Shown: positions 1 through 8,880, counted from the stretch's first letter. The stretch is 64,000 bases of DNA from Achromobacter dolens (GCF_902859745.1 NZ_CADIJW010000019.1:1-64000), one strand, 5' to 3'. Translations and numbers: made by a program. The notes: generated from the letters alone by a model not told the origin.

Positions 1-2247
1 CGACGGTTGCAGTTTCGCGGTGGCGGCGCGCACGGCCTTGCGCGCGCCCGGCGCCGGCTCATGCTTTTGCGCGCGGCGCGCGGCGGTTTCGAAGATATGC
101 TCCATCTCGGCCAGGCTGGCGCGCGCGGCGGGACTCAGCGGCTCGGCCGCTTCCAGCACGTGCTTCATCGCTGCCAGCGCCTCGCGGATGGCGGCCGGCG
201 ACGAGCCTTCCAGCAGCTTCGGCATCGTCTGCAGCACGGCGGTCGAGTCCAGCCGCATCATCATGGCCTGGTCGCGGGTGATGTCCTTGAATTCCTGCAG
301 CGTCATGGCGTTGCCCGCCTCGGCGCGCATCTTGCGGATCAGCGCGAAGCTGCGCTCGTCCAGGCCGCCCTCGGCGCCGGCCACGTACAGCAGCATGCGG
401 ATGGCGGCCACGCGCAGGCCGCCTTCCTGCAGCAGCGAGCGCAGTTCGGCGGCGCGCTCTTCCATGAAGCGGCGGTGTTCCGGCGACACGCCGGGGTGGC
501 GGCGCGGCTGGCCATCCTTGCCGCCCAGCCCGGCCAGGTCCTGCACCAGCGGCGAGCCGTAGACGCTCATGAAGGTGCGCTCGTCGGCCGAATCGCGCAG
601 TTCCTGGAAGATGTTCAGGCTGGTCTCGACCAGCTTCGAAAACATCTCCTGGGCCAGCAGGAACGGGTTGTCGGGCGATACGGGCTGCCGATGCTCCCGC
701 ACCTGCTCGGCCACCTGCGCGATCGGCGCGATCAGCGGATTGCGGTCGGACACCAGCTCATACGGCAGGCGCAGCGGGTGCAGGCGCTGGCTCCATTCGG
801 CCGATTGCGGCGTCACCAGGGCGCGCACCCACGGCTGCACGAAGCTGCGGTACATGCCCAGGTTGATGTCGGAGATGCGGGCCACGGCGGCAAAGCGCAG
901 GTCGTCGTCTTCCTTGCGCTCGACGATGGCGCGCACGTCGTCCATGCGGCGCTGCTCGAACGACAGCACGTAGTTGCCGTAGGCCAGGTCGGCGTTGGGC
1001 GTGTCCGGCGTCTTGTCGGTGATCTCGGCCTGGTAGATGCCGGGCGGCAGCACATCGATCATGTCGATGTTGGAGGTGAATTCCTGGTGTTCCTTGCGCG
1101 CCACGCTGCCGGACACGAAGATGCCCAGGTGGCCGATGCTCTCATGCACGGCATAGACGATGGTCTGGTCGTGCGCCAGCACCTCGGCGTCGTCCTGGTA
1201 CAGGTCCGGGATCCAGCCCAGCGCCTGCGGCGGCGGGGTGATGTTGTCGCCCTTGGAGCAGAACACCACGATCGGCGAGCGGATGTTGCGCAGGTCGATG
1301 CGGATGCCGTCGGACGTGACCAGCCCGGCGGTCGACAGGCGGTTGCCGACGAACAGGTTGTCGACGATGTACTGGATTTCCGGCCCGTTCAGGAACACGT
1401 GGCCGCCCCACCATTTCTCGAAGCTGAGGTAACGGCCGGCCTCGGTGTCGACCTTGGAGTACAGGTTGTACTGCTTGGACCAGAGCGTGTTGGCGGGGTT
1501 GAGGTTCTCGAAGTTCTGCACCAGCCAGGCGCCGTCGAACTTGCCGTCGCCCAGGTCGCTGGTCAGGGCGGTGAGCCAACTGCCGCCGAGCAGGCCGCCG
1601 GCGTAGCGCATCGGGTTCATGCCGCGCCAGCCGGCCCAGTAGGACAGCGGCGCGCCGGCGATGATGATGGGGCCGAACAGCTCGGGACGCACGGCGGCGG
1701 TCATCATGATCTGCCAGCCGGCCTGGCAGTTGGCCACCACCACCGGCTTGCCCTCGGCGTCGGGGTGACGCGCGATGATTTCTTCCAGGAAATGGGCCTC
1801 GGCCTTCATCACGTCTTCGACGGTCTGGGTGGGCACGGGCTGCGGCAGGAAGGTGGCGAAGTAGCAGGGATGGCCGGCGCGCACCGCCACGCCGATCTCG
1901 CTCTCGGGCTTGAAGCCGCCGATGCCGGGGCCGTGGCCGGCGCGTGGGTCGACCACCAGGAAGGGGCGCTTGATCGGATCGACCGCCACGCCCTCGGGCG
2001 GCTTGATGCGCAGCAGGCCGTAGTTGACCGGGCGCGGCAGTTCGCGGCCGTCCAGCACCAGTTCGTACTCCATGCTGAGCACGTTGGGGGCCCGCTTGGC
2101 CATATGCTCGTGGTACTGGTTGCCGCGCTGGCGCATGACGTCGGCGTACAGCACGCCGCGCTGCCAGGCGTCCACGGCGTATTCATAGGCGGCCGTCCAG
2201 GGGTTGAAGGACGGGGCGGGGACGCGATCGTTGCCGGATCCGGCCAT
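1..2247 (-). CDS. DUF3141 / PHA-synthase-like alpha/beta hydrolase (C-terminus cut by window edge)
   Basis: 749 codons are visible; the gene continues past the left edge. The ATG follows a good AGGAG ribosome site eight bases upstream. The protein looks like the DUF3141 family, annotated as poly(3-hydroxyalkanoate) synthetase-like. An alpha/beta hydrolase core can be seen: a nucleophile elbow ANCQAGW with Cys at about residue 174 (Cys instead of the usual Ser, as in PHA synthases), an Asp in SKGDNITPP at about 334, and a His in ESIGHLGIF at about 373. A long helical C-terminal part follows. No signal peptide is seen, so it is probably cytoplasmic. Its substrate is not known to me. No phaC, phaA or phasin gene lies nearby, so a direct role in polyester synthesis is only a family-based guess. 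A perfect stem-loop lies directly before its ribosome site. Confidence 0.85.
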   Translation of the reverse strand, partial: MAGSGNDRVPAPSFNPWTAAYEYAVDAWQRGVLYADVMRQRGNQYHEHMAKRAPNVLSMEYELVLDGRELPRPVNYGLLRIKPPEGVAVDPIKRPFLVVDPRAGHGPGIGGFKPESEIGVAVRAGHPCYFATFLPQPVPTQTVEDVMKAEAHFLEEIIARHPDAEGKPVVVANCQAGWQIMMTAAVRPELFGPIIIAGAPLSYWAGWRGMNPMRYAGGLLGGSWLTALTSDLGDGKFDGAWLVQNFENLNPANTLWSKQYNLYSKVDTEAGRYLSFEKWWGGHVFLNGPEIQYIVDNLFVGNRLSTAGLVTSDGIRIDLRNIRSPIVVFCSKGDNITPPPQALGWIPDLYQDDAEVLAHDQTIVYAVHESIGHLGIFVSGSVARKEHQEFTSNIDMIDVLPPGIYQAEITDKTPDTPNADLAYGNYVLSFEQRRMDDVRAIVERKEDDDLRFAAVARISDINLGMYRSFVQPWVRALVTPQSAEWSQRLHPLRLPYELVSDRNPLIAPIAQVAEQVREHRQPVSPDNPFLLAQEMFSKLVETSLNIFQELRDSADERTFMSVYGSPLVQDLAGLGGKDGQPRRHPGVSPEHRRFMEERAAELRSLLQEGGLRVAAIRMLLYVAGAEGGLDERSFALIRKMRAEAGNAMTLQEFKDITRDQAMMMRLDSTAVLQTMPKLLEGSSPAAIREALAAMKHVLEAAEPLSPAARASLAEMEHIFETAARRAQKHEPAPGARKAVRAATAKLQPS

Positions 2248-2261
2248 GGCGATCTCCTGTA

Positions 2262-2287
2262 GGTAGCACCCGGCAGCGGGTGCTACC
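2262..2287. promoter_or_regulatory. Leader stem-loop upstream of the DUF3141 gene
   Basis: Perfect 11-bp inverted repeat (GGTAGCACCCG and its complement) around a 4-base loop. It ends a few bases before the AGGAG of the DUF3141 gene, so it would fold in that mRNA's 5' leader. It has no T-run and is not a terminator. Role (mRNA stabiliser, protein or RNA-binding site, or DNA operator) is unknown. Confidence 0.55.
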
Positions 2288-2343
2288 GGACCGGTTCCTC
2301 GAGTGGAACCAGTTGACTTGACCCCCCCATTACACCCGAATGG

Positions 2344-2360
2344 ATGTTGCATCGCAACAT
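2344..2360. promoter_or_regulatory. Palindrome in the DUF3141 promoter region
   Basis: Perfect 7-bp inverted repeat ATGTTGC-ATC-GCAACAT about 100 bases upstream of the DUF3141 start. A TTGACT hexamer (minus strand) lies just upstream, so the palindrome would fall between or over promoter elements. Candidate repressor site; the protein is unknown. The 185-bp gap between the DUF3141 gene and the VOC gene holds only this and the stem-loop. Confidence 0.4.
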
Positions 2361-2432
2361 GGGGACGGTTGATGCAAGTCAAACGCCCGGAATTATCTGT
2401 CCCTTCTTGATTGTCCGGTCCCGTGCCACCCT

Positions 2433-2834
2433 TCAGGGCGCGTTGTGGCACACGGCTTCGATGCGGTTGCCCGACGGGTCGGACAGTAAGGCGGCGTAGT
2501 AATGCGGATGATAGTGCGGCCGTGTCCCCGGCGCGCCCGCGTCGCCTCCGCCATGGGCCAGGCCGGCGGCATGGAAGGCGTCCACCGCGGCGCGGCTGGA
2601 GGCCTTGAAGCACCAGTGGCGGCGCGCCGGCGGAGTCGGTGACGCCGCGGGATCGGCCTGGATGCTGACGTAAGTATGGCCGGCGTCGCCGGGGCGGCAG
2701 CGCTCGCCGTAGCCGAGGGCGTCGGCATGGTCGTAGACCTTGGCCGCGCCCAGGGCCGCCATGACGGCGTCATAGAACGGCCGGGCGCTATCGAGCCCGG
2801 CGACGCTGATGGAGACGTGATCCAGCAATTGCAT
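2433..2834 (-). CDS. VOC family (glyoxalase/bleomycin-resistance fold) protein
   Basis: 133 residues, the usual length of a single-domain VOC protein. It opens with the typical LDHVSISVAGLDSARPFYD strand-helix and has a later HYYAALLSDPSGNRIEAV strand ending in the metal-ligand Glu. The chosen ATG has GGAG in front; a longer in-frame version would overlap yfcF and starts with low-complexity sequence. It lies 19 bases downstream of yfcF in the same direction and is probably co-transcribed. VOC proteins bind a divalent metal and act as lyases, dioxygenases or drug-binding proteins; which applies here cannot be read from the sequence. Cytoplasmic. Confidence 0.85.
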   Translation of the reverse strand: MQLLDHVSISVAGLDSARPFYDAVMAALGAAKVYDHADALGYGERCRPGDAGHTYVSIQADPAASPTPPARRHWCFKASSRAAVDAFHAAGLAHGGGDAGAPGTRPHYHPHYYAALLSDPSGNRIEAVCHNAP

Positions 2835-2853
2835 GGCGGCTCCGGGGCGGGGG

Positions 2854-3495
2854 TCAGGCGCGCGCCGCCGCGTTGTGTTCCAGCCATTTGCGCACCGAGG
2901 GGCGCTGCCACTGGGCCTCGGCATAGTCGCGCAGCGGATCGGGCAGGCCGTCCAGCCACAGGCGGCGCAATGCCACCGCCAGGTCCAGGTCGGCCAGGCA
3001 CCATTGCTCGAACAGGGTCGACTGGCCCGCGCCGATCAGTGCGCCGGCCACGTGGATCAGTTTGGCCGCGGCCGAATGGCCGGCGTCCGACAGCGGTTCG
3101 CCGGCCCGGTCGTGGAAGACCGTTTCGGTGGGGCGTTCCTGGCGCAGGGCGCCCAGGTCACTGCGCAGCCAGGCCTGCAGTTGGCGGGCGCGGGCGCGCT
3201 CGCGCGGCTGGGCGGGGTACAGCGCGGTACAGGCGGGCGCCGGATACAGGTCTTCCAGGTACTCCGCGATCGCGGTGGATTCGGTCAGGTTGAAGTCGCC
3301 GTGGGTCAGGGCCGGCACGCGCGCGGTCAGGGCGCGGCATTGGTACGGCTGCATGCGCTGTTCGCCCGCGTCGAGGTCAATCATGCGGACCTCGAACGGC
3401 AACTGTTTCTCGGTCAGCGCCACATAGGCCGACATGGCGTAGGGGCTGAGGAACTGGGAATCGACGAACAGCGTAAACGGGGCGCCCAAGTGCAT
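2854..3495 (-). CDS. yfcF: Glutathione S-transferase, YfcF type
   Basis: 213 residues, close to E. coli YfcF (214). It matches that protein in nearly every block: the SPYAMSAYVAL active-site region, VPALTHGDFNLTESTAIAEYLEDLYP at the glutathione-binding strand-helix, ARQLQAWLRSDL, and a C-terminal AEAQWQRPSVRKWL. The N-terminal thioredoxin-like domain covers about residues 1-85 and the helical domain the rest. YfcF enzymes have glutathione transferase and peroxidase activity and help in oxidative stress. The ATG has GGAG five bases upstream. First gene of a likely two-gene unit with the VOC protein. Confidence 0.88.
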   Translation of the reverse strand: MHLGAPFTLFVDSQFLSPYAMSAYVALTEKQLPFEVRMIDLDAGEQRMQPYQCRALTARVPALTHGDFNLTESTAIAEYLEDLYPAPACTALYPAQPRERARARQLQAWLRSDLGALRQERPTETVFHDRAGEPLSDAGHSAAAKLIHVAGALIGAGQSTLFEQWCLADLDLAVALRRLWLDGLPDPLRDYAEAQWQRPSVRKWLEHNAAARA

Positions 3496-3574
3496 CTCCG
3501 GTCAGGCGGTGGATAAAAGGGGTCTATGACGCAAAGCGTAACGCAATTGAAATTTCGCGTGTCGCGCCGATGCG

Positions 3575-3904
3575 TCAGTCGACGATGAAGAGCTTGGCGC
3601 CGATGGCAGTGGACGAGCGGTGCGGCTCGGCCTGGTCGGCCACCTGGTAGCTCATGCCGGGGGTCAGCACGAAGGTGCGGCCGTCTTCCAGCTCGGTGTG
3701 CAGCTCGCCCTCCAGGCAGAACAGGATGTGGCCCTTGCTGCACCAGTGGTCGGCCAGGTAGCCGGGCGTGTACTCGACCATGCGCACGCGCAGATCGCCG
3801 AACTGGCGGGTGCGCCAGTAGGCCTTGCCGGTGTCGCCCGGATGCTCGGTGGGTTCGACCTCGGACCAGTCGGTGGTGCCGAAGGGGATGTCGCTCATCT
3901 TCAT
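3575..3904 (-). CDS. DHCW-motif cupin-fold protein
   Basis: 109 residues from the ATG that follows GGAAGAA; a further upstream in-frame start adds eleven poorly conserved residues. The sequence contains the DHWCSKGHILFCLEGEL strand, the mark of the small 'DHCW motif cupin fold' family, and a second cupin half in TFVLTPGMSYQVADQAEPH. Cupins of this type bind a metal in a small beta-barrel; no reaction has been assigned to the family as far as I know. It stands alone between yfcF and a GNAT gene on the same strand, with 53 bases to the latter. Cytoplasmic. Confidence 0.82.
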   Translation of the reverse strand: MKMSDIPFGTTDWSEVEPTEHPGDTGKAYWRTRQFGDLRVRMVEYTPGYLADHWCSKGHILFCLEGELHTELEDGRTFVLTPGMSYQVADQAEPHRSSTAIGAKLFIVD

Positions 3905-3957
3905 GTTGGTTCTTCCCTTGGGGGGTGCGTCCGCCACGCCGCGAAAAAGCGCTGTAT

Positions 3958-4443
3958 TCAGGCGGCCAGCTTCTTCTGCCAGAACATGGCGCGGCCGGTG
4001 TCCTCGTCCAGCGAGTAGCCTTCGTAGCCCAGCTTGCGGTACAGGCCCTGGGCCACGTCGTTGCCTTCCAGCACTTCCAGCGTGATCTTGCAGCAGCCGA
4101 GCTGGCGGGCGCGGTCTTCCAGCGCGGCCAGCAACTGCTTGCCCACGCCCTGGCCCTGGAAGCGCGGCGACACGGCCAGGTCGTGCAGGTTCACCAGCGG
4201 ACGGCAGGCAAAGGTCGAGAAGCCCTCGAGGTAGATGGCCACGCCGGCGGCCGCGCCGTCGATGCGCGCCAGCAGGGCGCGCGCCGTGGGCCGCTTGGCC
4301 AGTTCCGCGATCAGGTTGCGCTGCGCGTACTCGGGCAGGGGCGTGCTGCCGCCCATGGGGCCGCTGGCGTATTCGTTGAGCATGGCCAGCACCTGGCGGC
4401 CGTGTTCCGGGTTGTTGAAGTCGACGTCGATGATTTCCAGCAC
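3958..4443 (-). CDS. GNAT family N-acetyltransferase
   Basis: 161 residues. The acetyl-CoA-binding motif A is clear: LAVSPRFQGQGVGKQLLAALEDRA (R/Q-x-x-G-x-G/A), followed by the motif-B-like LEVLEGNDVAQGLYRKLGYEGY. I chose the GTG at 4443 because AGGAA lies seven bases upstream and homologues usually begin near LEIIDVDF; a longer TTG-started reading is possible. Such enzymes acetylate a small molecule or a protein amine; the substrate is unknown. Divergent to cbpA. Confidence 0.85.
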   Translation of the reverse strand: MLEIIDVDFNNPEHGRQVLAMLNEYASGPMGGSTPLPEYAQRNLIAELAKRPTARALLARIDGAAAGVAIYLEGFSTFACRPLVNLHDLAVSPRFQGQGVGKQLLAALEDRARQLGCCKITLEVLEGNDVAQGLYRKLGYEGYSLDEDTGRAMFWQKKLAA

Positions 4444-4632
4444 GATCGGTTCCTGTTCATGGGCGGCCCCGCCTTTGGCGGCGGGTGGCGCGACCGTCAA
4501 TTATGCGCGAAGCCGCGCAATGGGTCGAAGCGCATTGAAAAATCGCGCCATAGCCCCTATCTTCTTTCTGTTCAGGGCCGAATCCGGCGCGAGCCGCCGC
4601 CTTTGGCTGCAACCCTCACCATGGGCTGGAAA

Positions 4633-5580
4633 ATGGAGTTCAAGGACTACTACAGCATTCTTGGGGTGGAGCGCGGCGCCTCCGAAGACGAGATCCGGCG
4701 CTCCTACCGCAAACTCGCCCGCAAGTATCACCCCGACGTCAGCAAGGAAAGCGACGCCGAGGCCCGCATGCGCGACGTCAACGAAGCCTACGACGTGTTG
4801 CGCGACAAGGAAAAGCGCGAGGCCTACGACAACCTCGCCGCCGGCGTCTCGCCCGGGGGCGGCTTCCAGCCGCCGCCAGGCTGGGACGAAGGGTTCGAGT
4901 TCCATCGCGGCGCCGCCTCGGGCGAGGAGGCGCAATTCAGCGAGTTCTTCTCGTCGCTGTTCGGGGGCCGCGGCCGCCGCGCGCAGGGCGCGGGGCGCGA
5001 GCAGGAATTCCGCGCCCGCGGCGACGACCACCACGCGGCCATCGAGGTCGATCTCGAGGACGCGCTGCAAGGCGCCACCCGCGACATCAGCCTGCGCTCG
5101 ATGACGGTCGACGACCAGGGCCGCCCGCAGGTGCAGACGCGCACGCTGAGCGTGCGGATCCCGCCGGGCGTGCGCGAGGGCCAGTTCATCCGCCTGGCCG
5201 GGCAGGGCATGCCGGGCTATGGCGGCGGCGAGAACGGCGACCTGTACCTGGAGGTGCGCTTCAAACCCCACGCGCGCTATCGCGTCGAGGGGCGCGACCT
5301 GTATATGACGCTGCCGGTGGCGCCCTGGGAGGCGGCGTTGGGCGCCAAGGTCAATGCGCCGACCCCGGGCGGCACGGTGGAGGTCTCGATACCCGCCGGT
5401 TCGGGCAACGGCCGCAAGCTGCGGCTGCGCGGCCGCGGCATTCCGGGCGACCCGCCCGGCGACCTGTATCTGGTGCTGGAGCTGGCGCTGCCGCCGGCCG
5501 ACAGCGACGCGGCCAAGGCGGCCTACCGCAAGATGCAGCAAGACCTGCCGTTCAATCCGCGGCGCCACCTGGGGGTCTGA
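4633..5580 (+). CDS. cbpA: CbpA, curved-DNA-binding protein / DnaJ-class co-chaperone
   Basis: 315 residues. The N-terminal J domain (about 5-70) starts MEFKDYYSILGV like E. coli CbpA and has the HPD motif at about 33-35, needed to stimulate DnaK. A Gly/Phe-rich linker (about 75-125) and two C-terminal substrate-binding domains follow; there is no zinc-finger region, so it is CbpA and not DnaJ. A second in-frame ATG twelve bases upstream exists, but the inner one fits the family start and has GGCTGGA before it. cbpM follows two bases later, which settles the identity. CbpA acts with DnaK in protein folding and binds DNA in the nucleoid. Confidence 0.93.
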   Translation: MEFKDYYSILGVERGASEDEIRRSYRKLARKYHPDVSKESDAEARMRDVNEAYDVLRDKEKREAYDNLAAGVSPGGGFQPPPGWDEGFEFHRGAASGEEAQFSEFFSSLFGGRGRRAQGAGREQEFRARGDDHHAAIEVDLEDALQGATRDISLRSMTVDDQGRPQVQTRTLSVRIPPGVREGQFIRLAGQGMPGYGGGENGDLYLEVRFKPHARYRVEGRDLYMTLPVAPWEAALGAKVNAPTPGGTVEVSIPAGSGNGRKLRLRGRGIPGDPPGDLYLVLELALPPADSDAAKAAYRKMQQDLPFNPRRHLGV

Positions 5581-5582
5581 TC

Positions 5583-5900
5583 ATGAAAAAAGTCGTCATC
5601 AGCAGCGCCACTGTGGTGGGCAAATCGCAACCGCTCAGTGCCGACGATCTGGCGCGAGCCTGCGGCGCCGGGGTCGAATGGGTCGCGCAATTGGTCGAGG
5701 TCGGCATCGTCGACGCCAGCGGGTCGCGCCCGGCCGAATGGCGCTTCTACAGCATGGACCTGCAACGCGCGTTGCACGCGCGCCGGCTGGAGCGTGATTT
5801 CGGCGCCGGCCTCGATGCCGTGGCGCTGATCCTGGACCTGAGCCAGGAGGTGCGCCGCCTGAAGGCGCAATTGCGCGCGCTGGGCGCGACCGACGCGTAG
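5583..5900 (+). CDS. cbpM: CbpM, chaperone modulator of CbpA
   Basis: 105 residues, the normal size. A MerR-like small helical protein: LSADDLARACGAGVEWVAQLVEVGIVDASG, then a helix pair YSMDLQRALHARRLERDFGAGLDAVALILDL and a charged C-terminal helix. CbpM binds the J domain of CbpA and blocks its work with DnaK. It starts two bases after the cbpA stop, so the two are co-transcribed and probably translationally linked. Confidence 0.92.
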   Translation: MKKVVISSATVVGKSQPLSADDLARACGAGVEWVAQLVEVGIVDASGSRPAEWRFYSMDLQRALHARRLERDFGAGLDAVALILDLSQEVRRLKAQLRALGATDA

Positions 5901-6037
5901 CGCGGCGGCCCGCCCCGACCGGCTCGCGGGGCGTGGGCCGCATCAGCGACCGGGGCGGTCGGGGACGGTGCTGGCTCCGGCGGGGGCGCCTGCGGCACAA
6001 TGGCCGCAGGGTCCGCCCCGGATCCAGGAGACAGACC

Positions 6038-6652
6038 ATGTTGACCCTTTATCACGCGCCGCGCTCGCGTTCGTTCCGGATTCTCTGGTTACTGGAAGAG
6101 CTGGGCGTGCCCTATGACACCGAGATGGTGTCGATCCGCCGCCGCGACGGATCCGGCCATATCGCTCCCGACTACATCGACATCCACCCGCACGGCAAGG
6201 TGCCGGCACTGGTGCACGACGGCGTGCCGGTGTTCGAGACCCCGGCCATCGCGCTGTACCTGACCGACCTCTATCCCGAGGCTGGCCTGGGGCCCGTCGT
6301 GGGCGATCAGCAGCGCGGCCCCTACCTGACCTGGCTGGCGTATTCCACCGGCGTGTTCGAGCCGGCGATGACCGAGCGCGCCTTCAAGACGCCGCACCAG
6401 AGCGGCACGATGGGCTGGGGCTCGGCCGACGAGGTCGAGCAGGTCGTGACCCGCGTGCTGCAATCGCGCCCGTATTTCCTGGGCGAGCATTTCAGCGCGG
6501 TCGACATCGTGCTGGGCGGGACATTGCAGTTCATGATGCAGGTCAAGCTGATTCCCGAGAACCCGGTGTTCTCGGGCTATGCCGAGCGGTTGGCGGCGCG
6601 TCCGGCGATGCACCGCGCGCTGCAGCGCGACGGCGACATCGGCGAGCCCTGA
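6038..6652 (+). CDS. Glutathione S-transferase family protein
   Basis: 204 residues. N-terminal thioredoxin-fold domain with LTLYHAPRSRSFRILWLLEELGVPYD, HPHGKVPALVHDG (cis-Pro loop) and ETPAIALYLTDLYP (glutathione-binding Glu/Ser position); C-terminal helical domain with the FSAVDIVLGGTL N-capping motif. Start chosen by AGGAGACAGACC before the ATG; the open frame extends further upstream without a ribosome site. Substrate unknown. Its stop codon abuts the stop of the convergent DsbA-like gene with no gap. Confidence 0.87.
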   Translation: MLTLYHAPRSRSFRILWLLEELGVPYDTEMVSIRRRDGSGHIAPDYIDIHPHGKVPALVHDGVPVFETPAIALYLTDLYPEAGLGPVVGDQQRGPYLTWLAYSTGVFEPAMTERAFKTPHQSGTMGWGSADEVEQVVTRVLQSRPYFLGEHFSAVDIVLGGTLQFMMQVKLIPENPVFSGYAERLAARPAMHRALQRDGDIGEP

Positions 6653-7303
6653 TTACCCCAGGCGTGCGCGCAGGTCCGCTTGCCACTGTGACGGTCGGCC
6701 CAGGTAGCGGCCCGGGTCGAGCACGGTGAAGGCGCCGTCGCGCTCCAGCGCCAGCGTCGGGAAGCCCGAGCCTCGCAGGCGCTCCAGCAGCGCGCGGCTT
6801 TGCGCGATGTGGCGATCGGTGGCGTCGCCAACCGTGGCGTCATAGGCGGCCTGGAAGGCCGCGCCATCCAGGCCGATGTCCTCGGCCAGGCGGCGCAGTT
6901 CAGCCGGGTCGGCAATGCGGCGGCCTTGGATGTAGTGGGCGCGTTGCAGGCGCTGCAGCATGTCCAGGCCGCGTCGGTCCAGGGCCTGGGCGGCCAGGAT
7001 GGCGGTGGTGGGCGGGGCCGAGTCGAATACCGCGCCGCTGTCGCGCAGCAGGCCGTCGATGTAGTCCGGACCGAACACCTGGCCGGTCAGGCCCGCGATG
7101 CGTTCATCGTGCGGGATGACATAGCGCCGCAGCGCGTCGGTGACCGGCTGGCGGTTGCCGCCGGTCATCATGCCGCCGCCGTGCAGTGCGATGACCAGGC
7201 CATCGATGCCGCGGGCGGCCTGCAGCAGTGGCGCGGCGCCGTAGCACCAGCCGCACAGCGGGTCGTAGATGTAATGCAGGGAGGGAAGGGAAGAGGTAGC
7301 CAT
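6653..7303 (-). CDS. DsbA-family (FrnE-like) thiol-disulfide oxidoreductase
   Basis: 216 residues without a signal peptide, so a cytoplasmic member of the DsbA superfamily. The redox motif CGWC is at residues 17-20 in YIYDPLCGWCYGAAP, a typical FrnE/DSBA start, and an all-helical insert domain follows. The cis-Pro segment GSGFPTLALERDG is present near the C-terminus. FrnE-type proteins handle disulfides under oxidative stress. The ribosome site is weak. Convergent with the GST gene, stop codons directly adjacent. Confidence 0.85.
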   Translation of the reverse strand: MATSSLPSLHYIYDPLCGWCYGAAPLLQAARGIDGLVIALHGGGMMTGGNRQPVTDALRRYVIPHDERIAGLTGQVFGPDYIDGLLRDSGAVFDSAPPTTAILAAQALDRRGLDMLQRLQRAHYIQGRRIADPAELRRLAEDIGLDGAAFQAAYDATVGDATDRHIAQSRALLERLRGSGFPTLALERDGAFTVLDPGRYLGRPSQWQADLRARLG

Positions 7304-7404
7304 GGCGCCATGGTAGAGGCGCGCGCGCGCCGGACATAGCCCGGCGCGGTAGCCACAGTGTTGCGCCGCCCGTGCAGATGATCCGCGCGGCCGGCGCGCG
7401 GGCG

Positions 7405-8880
7405 TCAGCCGGCGATCTGCACGCCGATCCAGAACAGGCCGGCCGCCAGCAGCATGGAGGCGGGCAGGGTCAGGATCCAGGCCAGCAGGATGTTGCGCAC
7501 CGTGCCGCCCTGCAGGCCGCTTTTGTTGGCGATCATGGTGCCGGCCACGCCGGACGACAGCACGTGGGTGGTCGACACCGGCAGGCTGAAGACGTTGGCC
7601 AGGCCGATGGCGCCGACCGCCGTCAACTGCGCCGACATGCCCTGGGCGTAGGTCATGCCCTGCTTGCCGATCTTCTCGCCCACCGTCAGCACCACGCGGC
7701 GCCAGCCGACCATGGTGCCGGCGCCCAGCGCCAGCGCCACCGCCACGATCACCCAGAAGGGCGCGTATTCGGTGGTGGCGGTCAGGTCGGCGCGCAGGCG
7801 CTGCAGGTCGGTGCGCTCGCGCGCCGGCAGGCCTTCGATGCGGGCCACCTTCTTGGCGGTGTCGTCCAGGCACAGCAGGTAGCGGCGCACGTCGATGCGC
7901 TTGGCCGCCGACAGGTCGGCGTAGTTGCTGACGCCGTGCAGGTCGGCCTGCAGCGCGTCGATGGTGGGCAGGGTCAGTTCGGGATCGCAGCGGAAGGTGC
8001 GCGGCAGGTCCGAGGCCGAGCCGGCGCGCTTGAGCGCCAGGAAGTCGCCCAGCATGGCTTCGTTGCGCTGGTAGAACGCGCTCAGGTGGGTGGCCGCGTC
8101 GCGCGTGCGCTCGATCTGGTAAGTGGTGCTGTTGGTGTCCAGCACGAAGTTGGCCGGCACGATGCCGATCAGCACCAGCATGATCAGGCCGATGCCTTTC
8201 TGGCCATCGTTCGAGCCGTGCACGAAGCTCACGCCCATGGCCGACAGCACCAGCACCAGGCGGTTCCAGAACGGCGGGTGTTTCTTGTTGTCGATGGCGC
8301 GGCGCTGCTCGGGCGTCTTGTGCATCTTCGACAGCGGCAGCCAGCGCTTGAGCGCCAGCAGCAGGCCGCCCGCGACCAGGAAGCCGGCCACCGGCGACAC
8401 TACCAGCGAGGCGCCGATGTCGATCGCCTTGCCCCAGTTCACGCCCTCGGCCAGCGGCAGGTCGGTGATCAGCGCGTTGGCCAGGCCCACGCCCAGGATC
8501 GAGCCGATCAGCGTGTGCGAGCTGGAGGCCGGGATGCCGAAATACCAGGTGCCCAGGTTCCAGGCGATGGCCGCGGCCAGCATGGCGAACACCATGGCCA
8601 GCCCGCGTCCGGTATCGACGTTGATCAGCAGTTCCACCGGCAGCAGGTGGACGATGGCGTAGGCCACGCCGACGCCGCCCAGCAGCACGCCGAGGAAGTT
8701 GAAGATGCCGGAGAGCACCACCGCCAGGTGCGGCGGCATGGCCTTGGTGTAGATGACCGTCGCGACGGCGTTCGCCGTGTCGTGGAAGCCGTTGATGAAT
8801 TCGAAGGCCAGGACGAACGTCAGGGCCAGTGCAAGGCTGAGGCCAACCCAGAGGTCTAGGCCATGAAAGAGGGTGGGCAT
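7405..8880 (-). CDS. pit: PiT-family inorganic phosphate transporter
   Basis: 491 residues. It carries the two inverted PiT signature repeats: EFINGFHDTANAVATVI near the N-terminus and SFVHGSNDGQKGIG in the middle, plus the paired GIPASSSHTLIGS and SLPVSTTHVLSSG segments. About ten membrane helices with a large cytosolic loop in the centre. Start ATG at 8880 chosen because upstream codons are not conserved-looking. It imports metal-phosphate coupled to protons with low affinity. The 133-bp gap upstream, toward the DltX-like gene, shows no clear terminator. Confidence 0.92.
   Translation of the reverse strand: MPTLFHGLDLWVGLSLALALTFVLAFEFINGFHDTANAVATVIYTKAMPPHLAVVLSGIFNFLGVLLGGVGVAYAIVHLLPVELLINVDTGRGLAMVFAMLAAAIAWNLGTWYFGIPASSSHTLIGSILGVGLANALITDLPLAEGVNWGKAIDIGASLVVSPVAGFLVAGGLLLALKRWLPLSKMHKTPEQRRAIDNKKHPPFWNRLVLVLSAMGVSFVHGSNDGQKGIGLIMLVLIGIVPANFVLDTNSTTYQIERTRDAATHLSAFYQRNEAMLGDFLALKRAGSASDLPRTFRCDPELTLPTIDALQADLHGVSNYADLSAAKRIDVRRYLLCLDDTAKKVARIEGLPARERTDLQRLRADLTATTEYAPFWVIVAVALALGAGTMVGWRRVVLTVGEKIGKQGMTYAQGMSAQLTAVGAIGLANVFSLPVSTTHVLSSGVAGTMIANKSGLQGGTVRNILLAWILTLPASMLLAAGLFWIGVQIAG

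Noticed and set aside
7-2262. A 751-codon open frame on the plus strand covering the DUF3141 gene
   Set aside because: It is the antisense shadow of a high-GC gene. The minus strand gives a coherent hydrolase with catalytic motifs and a ribosome site; this frame is His/Gln/Val-rich low-complexity text.
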